A stretch of 64,000 bases of DNA from Anaeroglomus sp964630775 (GTDB lineage: Bacteria > Planctomycetota > Phycisphaerae > Sedimentisphaerales > Anaerohalosphaeraceae). Position numbers and translations under genes: made by a program. Positions 63,923 to 64,000 of this stretch are shown one piece after another (the stretch's first letter is position 1; each line of letters starts with the position of its first letter). Where the stretch lies: contig CAZVYY010000018.1 of NCBI GenBank assembly GCA_964630775.1, positions 1 through 64,000 on the forward strand, in the 5' to 3' direction. The notes under the pieces were generated by a model. It saw only the letters and a program-made list of their open reading frames with translations, was not told where the DNA came from and made no database searches.

Positions 63923-64000
63923 ATGCATGCACAGACGCACTTTTCAAAAAATATCGTCTCTGTCGGCTTAGGCTGCACGGCATTGGCAATCCTTGCGGCT
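63923..64000 (+). CDS. Start of a further gene, truncated by the window edge
   Basis: An open frame from ATG 63923, right after the preceding stop, encodes 26 residues with a hydrophobic segment (VSVGLGCTALAILAA) like a signal or membrane anchor. The spacing suggests co-transcription with the HzsA-like gene. Nothing more can be said without the downstream sequence. Confidence 0.5.
   Translation, partial: MHAQTHFSKNIVSVGLGCTALAILAA

Noticed and set aside
1..64000. CRISPR arrays, prophage, complete insertion sequences, rRNA
   Set aside because: No regularly spaced repeats, phage structural genes, transposase motifs or rRNA sequences were seen on either strand.

Overview
The window looks like chromosomal DNA of a free-living, carbohydrate-degrading planctomycete, most likely an anaerobic Phycisphaerae/Sedimentisphaerales-type lineage. 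This is an inference from protein content: PEP-CTERM sorting tails, many secreted proteins ending in a degenerate dockerin-like motif (DLNQDCKVN...L...W), LamG and FG-GAP surface proteins, an ECF sigma/FecR pair, LacI-type sensors on GntR and AraC regulators, DUF1559-like pseudopilins, type I signal peptidases with a zinc-ribbon insertion, and a diheme HzsA-like protein. No rRNA, CRISPR array, complete insertion sequence or prophage was seen. One tRNA-Leu(CAG) is present.

Layout. 1-3.6 kb: a truncated secreted glycosidase (beta/gamma-crystallin plus GH128-like), a GAF-SpoIIE phosphatase, and a relic of a PEP-utilising enzyme. 3.6-12.8 kb (minus): an envelope operon with a 39-aa membrane peptide, a Skp-like secreted protein, an alpha/beta hydrolase, a coiled-coil zinc-ribbon membrane protein, a three-domain Aas-type lipid-recycling fusion and a DUF2339 membrane protein. 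13-19.4 kb: a radical-type acyl-CoA dehydratase activase system split into two overlapping genes, then a divergent sigma-54 activator. 19.4-25.2 kb: tRNA-Leu, a decayed OFA-family transporter, tandem signal peptidases, HU-like protein, cold-shock protein and HNH nuclease. 25.2-33 kb: secreted pectate-lyase-fold and CBM6 proteins with a divergent GntR/LacI-type regulator.

33.0-36.3 kb is the most unusual part. A sigma-70 promoter and a cobalamin riboswitch with intrinsic terminator precede three coupled genes for exported proteins: a PEP-CTERM protein, a dockerin-tailed surface protein and a pseudopilin-like protein. I infer a surface corrinoid-acquisition system, with a candidate antisense small RNA in its leader and a homopolymer frameshift at the PEP-CTERM tail.

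36.3-43 kb: sodium/solute symporter, GH5 glycosidase, deaminase, FHA-GAF protein, trypsin-like protease and a PNPOx-like protein. 43-54.4 kb: a XylR-type regulator diverging from a catabolic cluster (pseudopilin, two dockerin-tailed secreted proteins including a sialidase-like one, FG-GAP protein, symporter, DapA/NanA-family aldolase), read here as uptake and cleavage of a keto-sugar acid, possibly sialic acid. 54.7-60.8 kb (minus): acetyltransferase, PEP-CTERM protein, a LamG/dockerin protein and an ECF sigma factor with a FecR-like partner. 61.2-64 kb: an HzsA-like diheme protein and the start of another gene.

Start sites were chosen by Shine-Dalgarno spacing and signal-peptide position, so several are shorter than the longest open frame. 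No homology search was run; family calls rest on recognised motifs.
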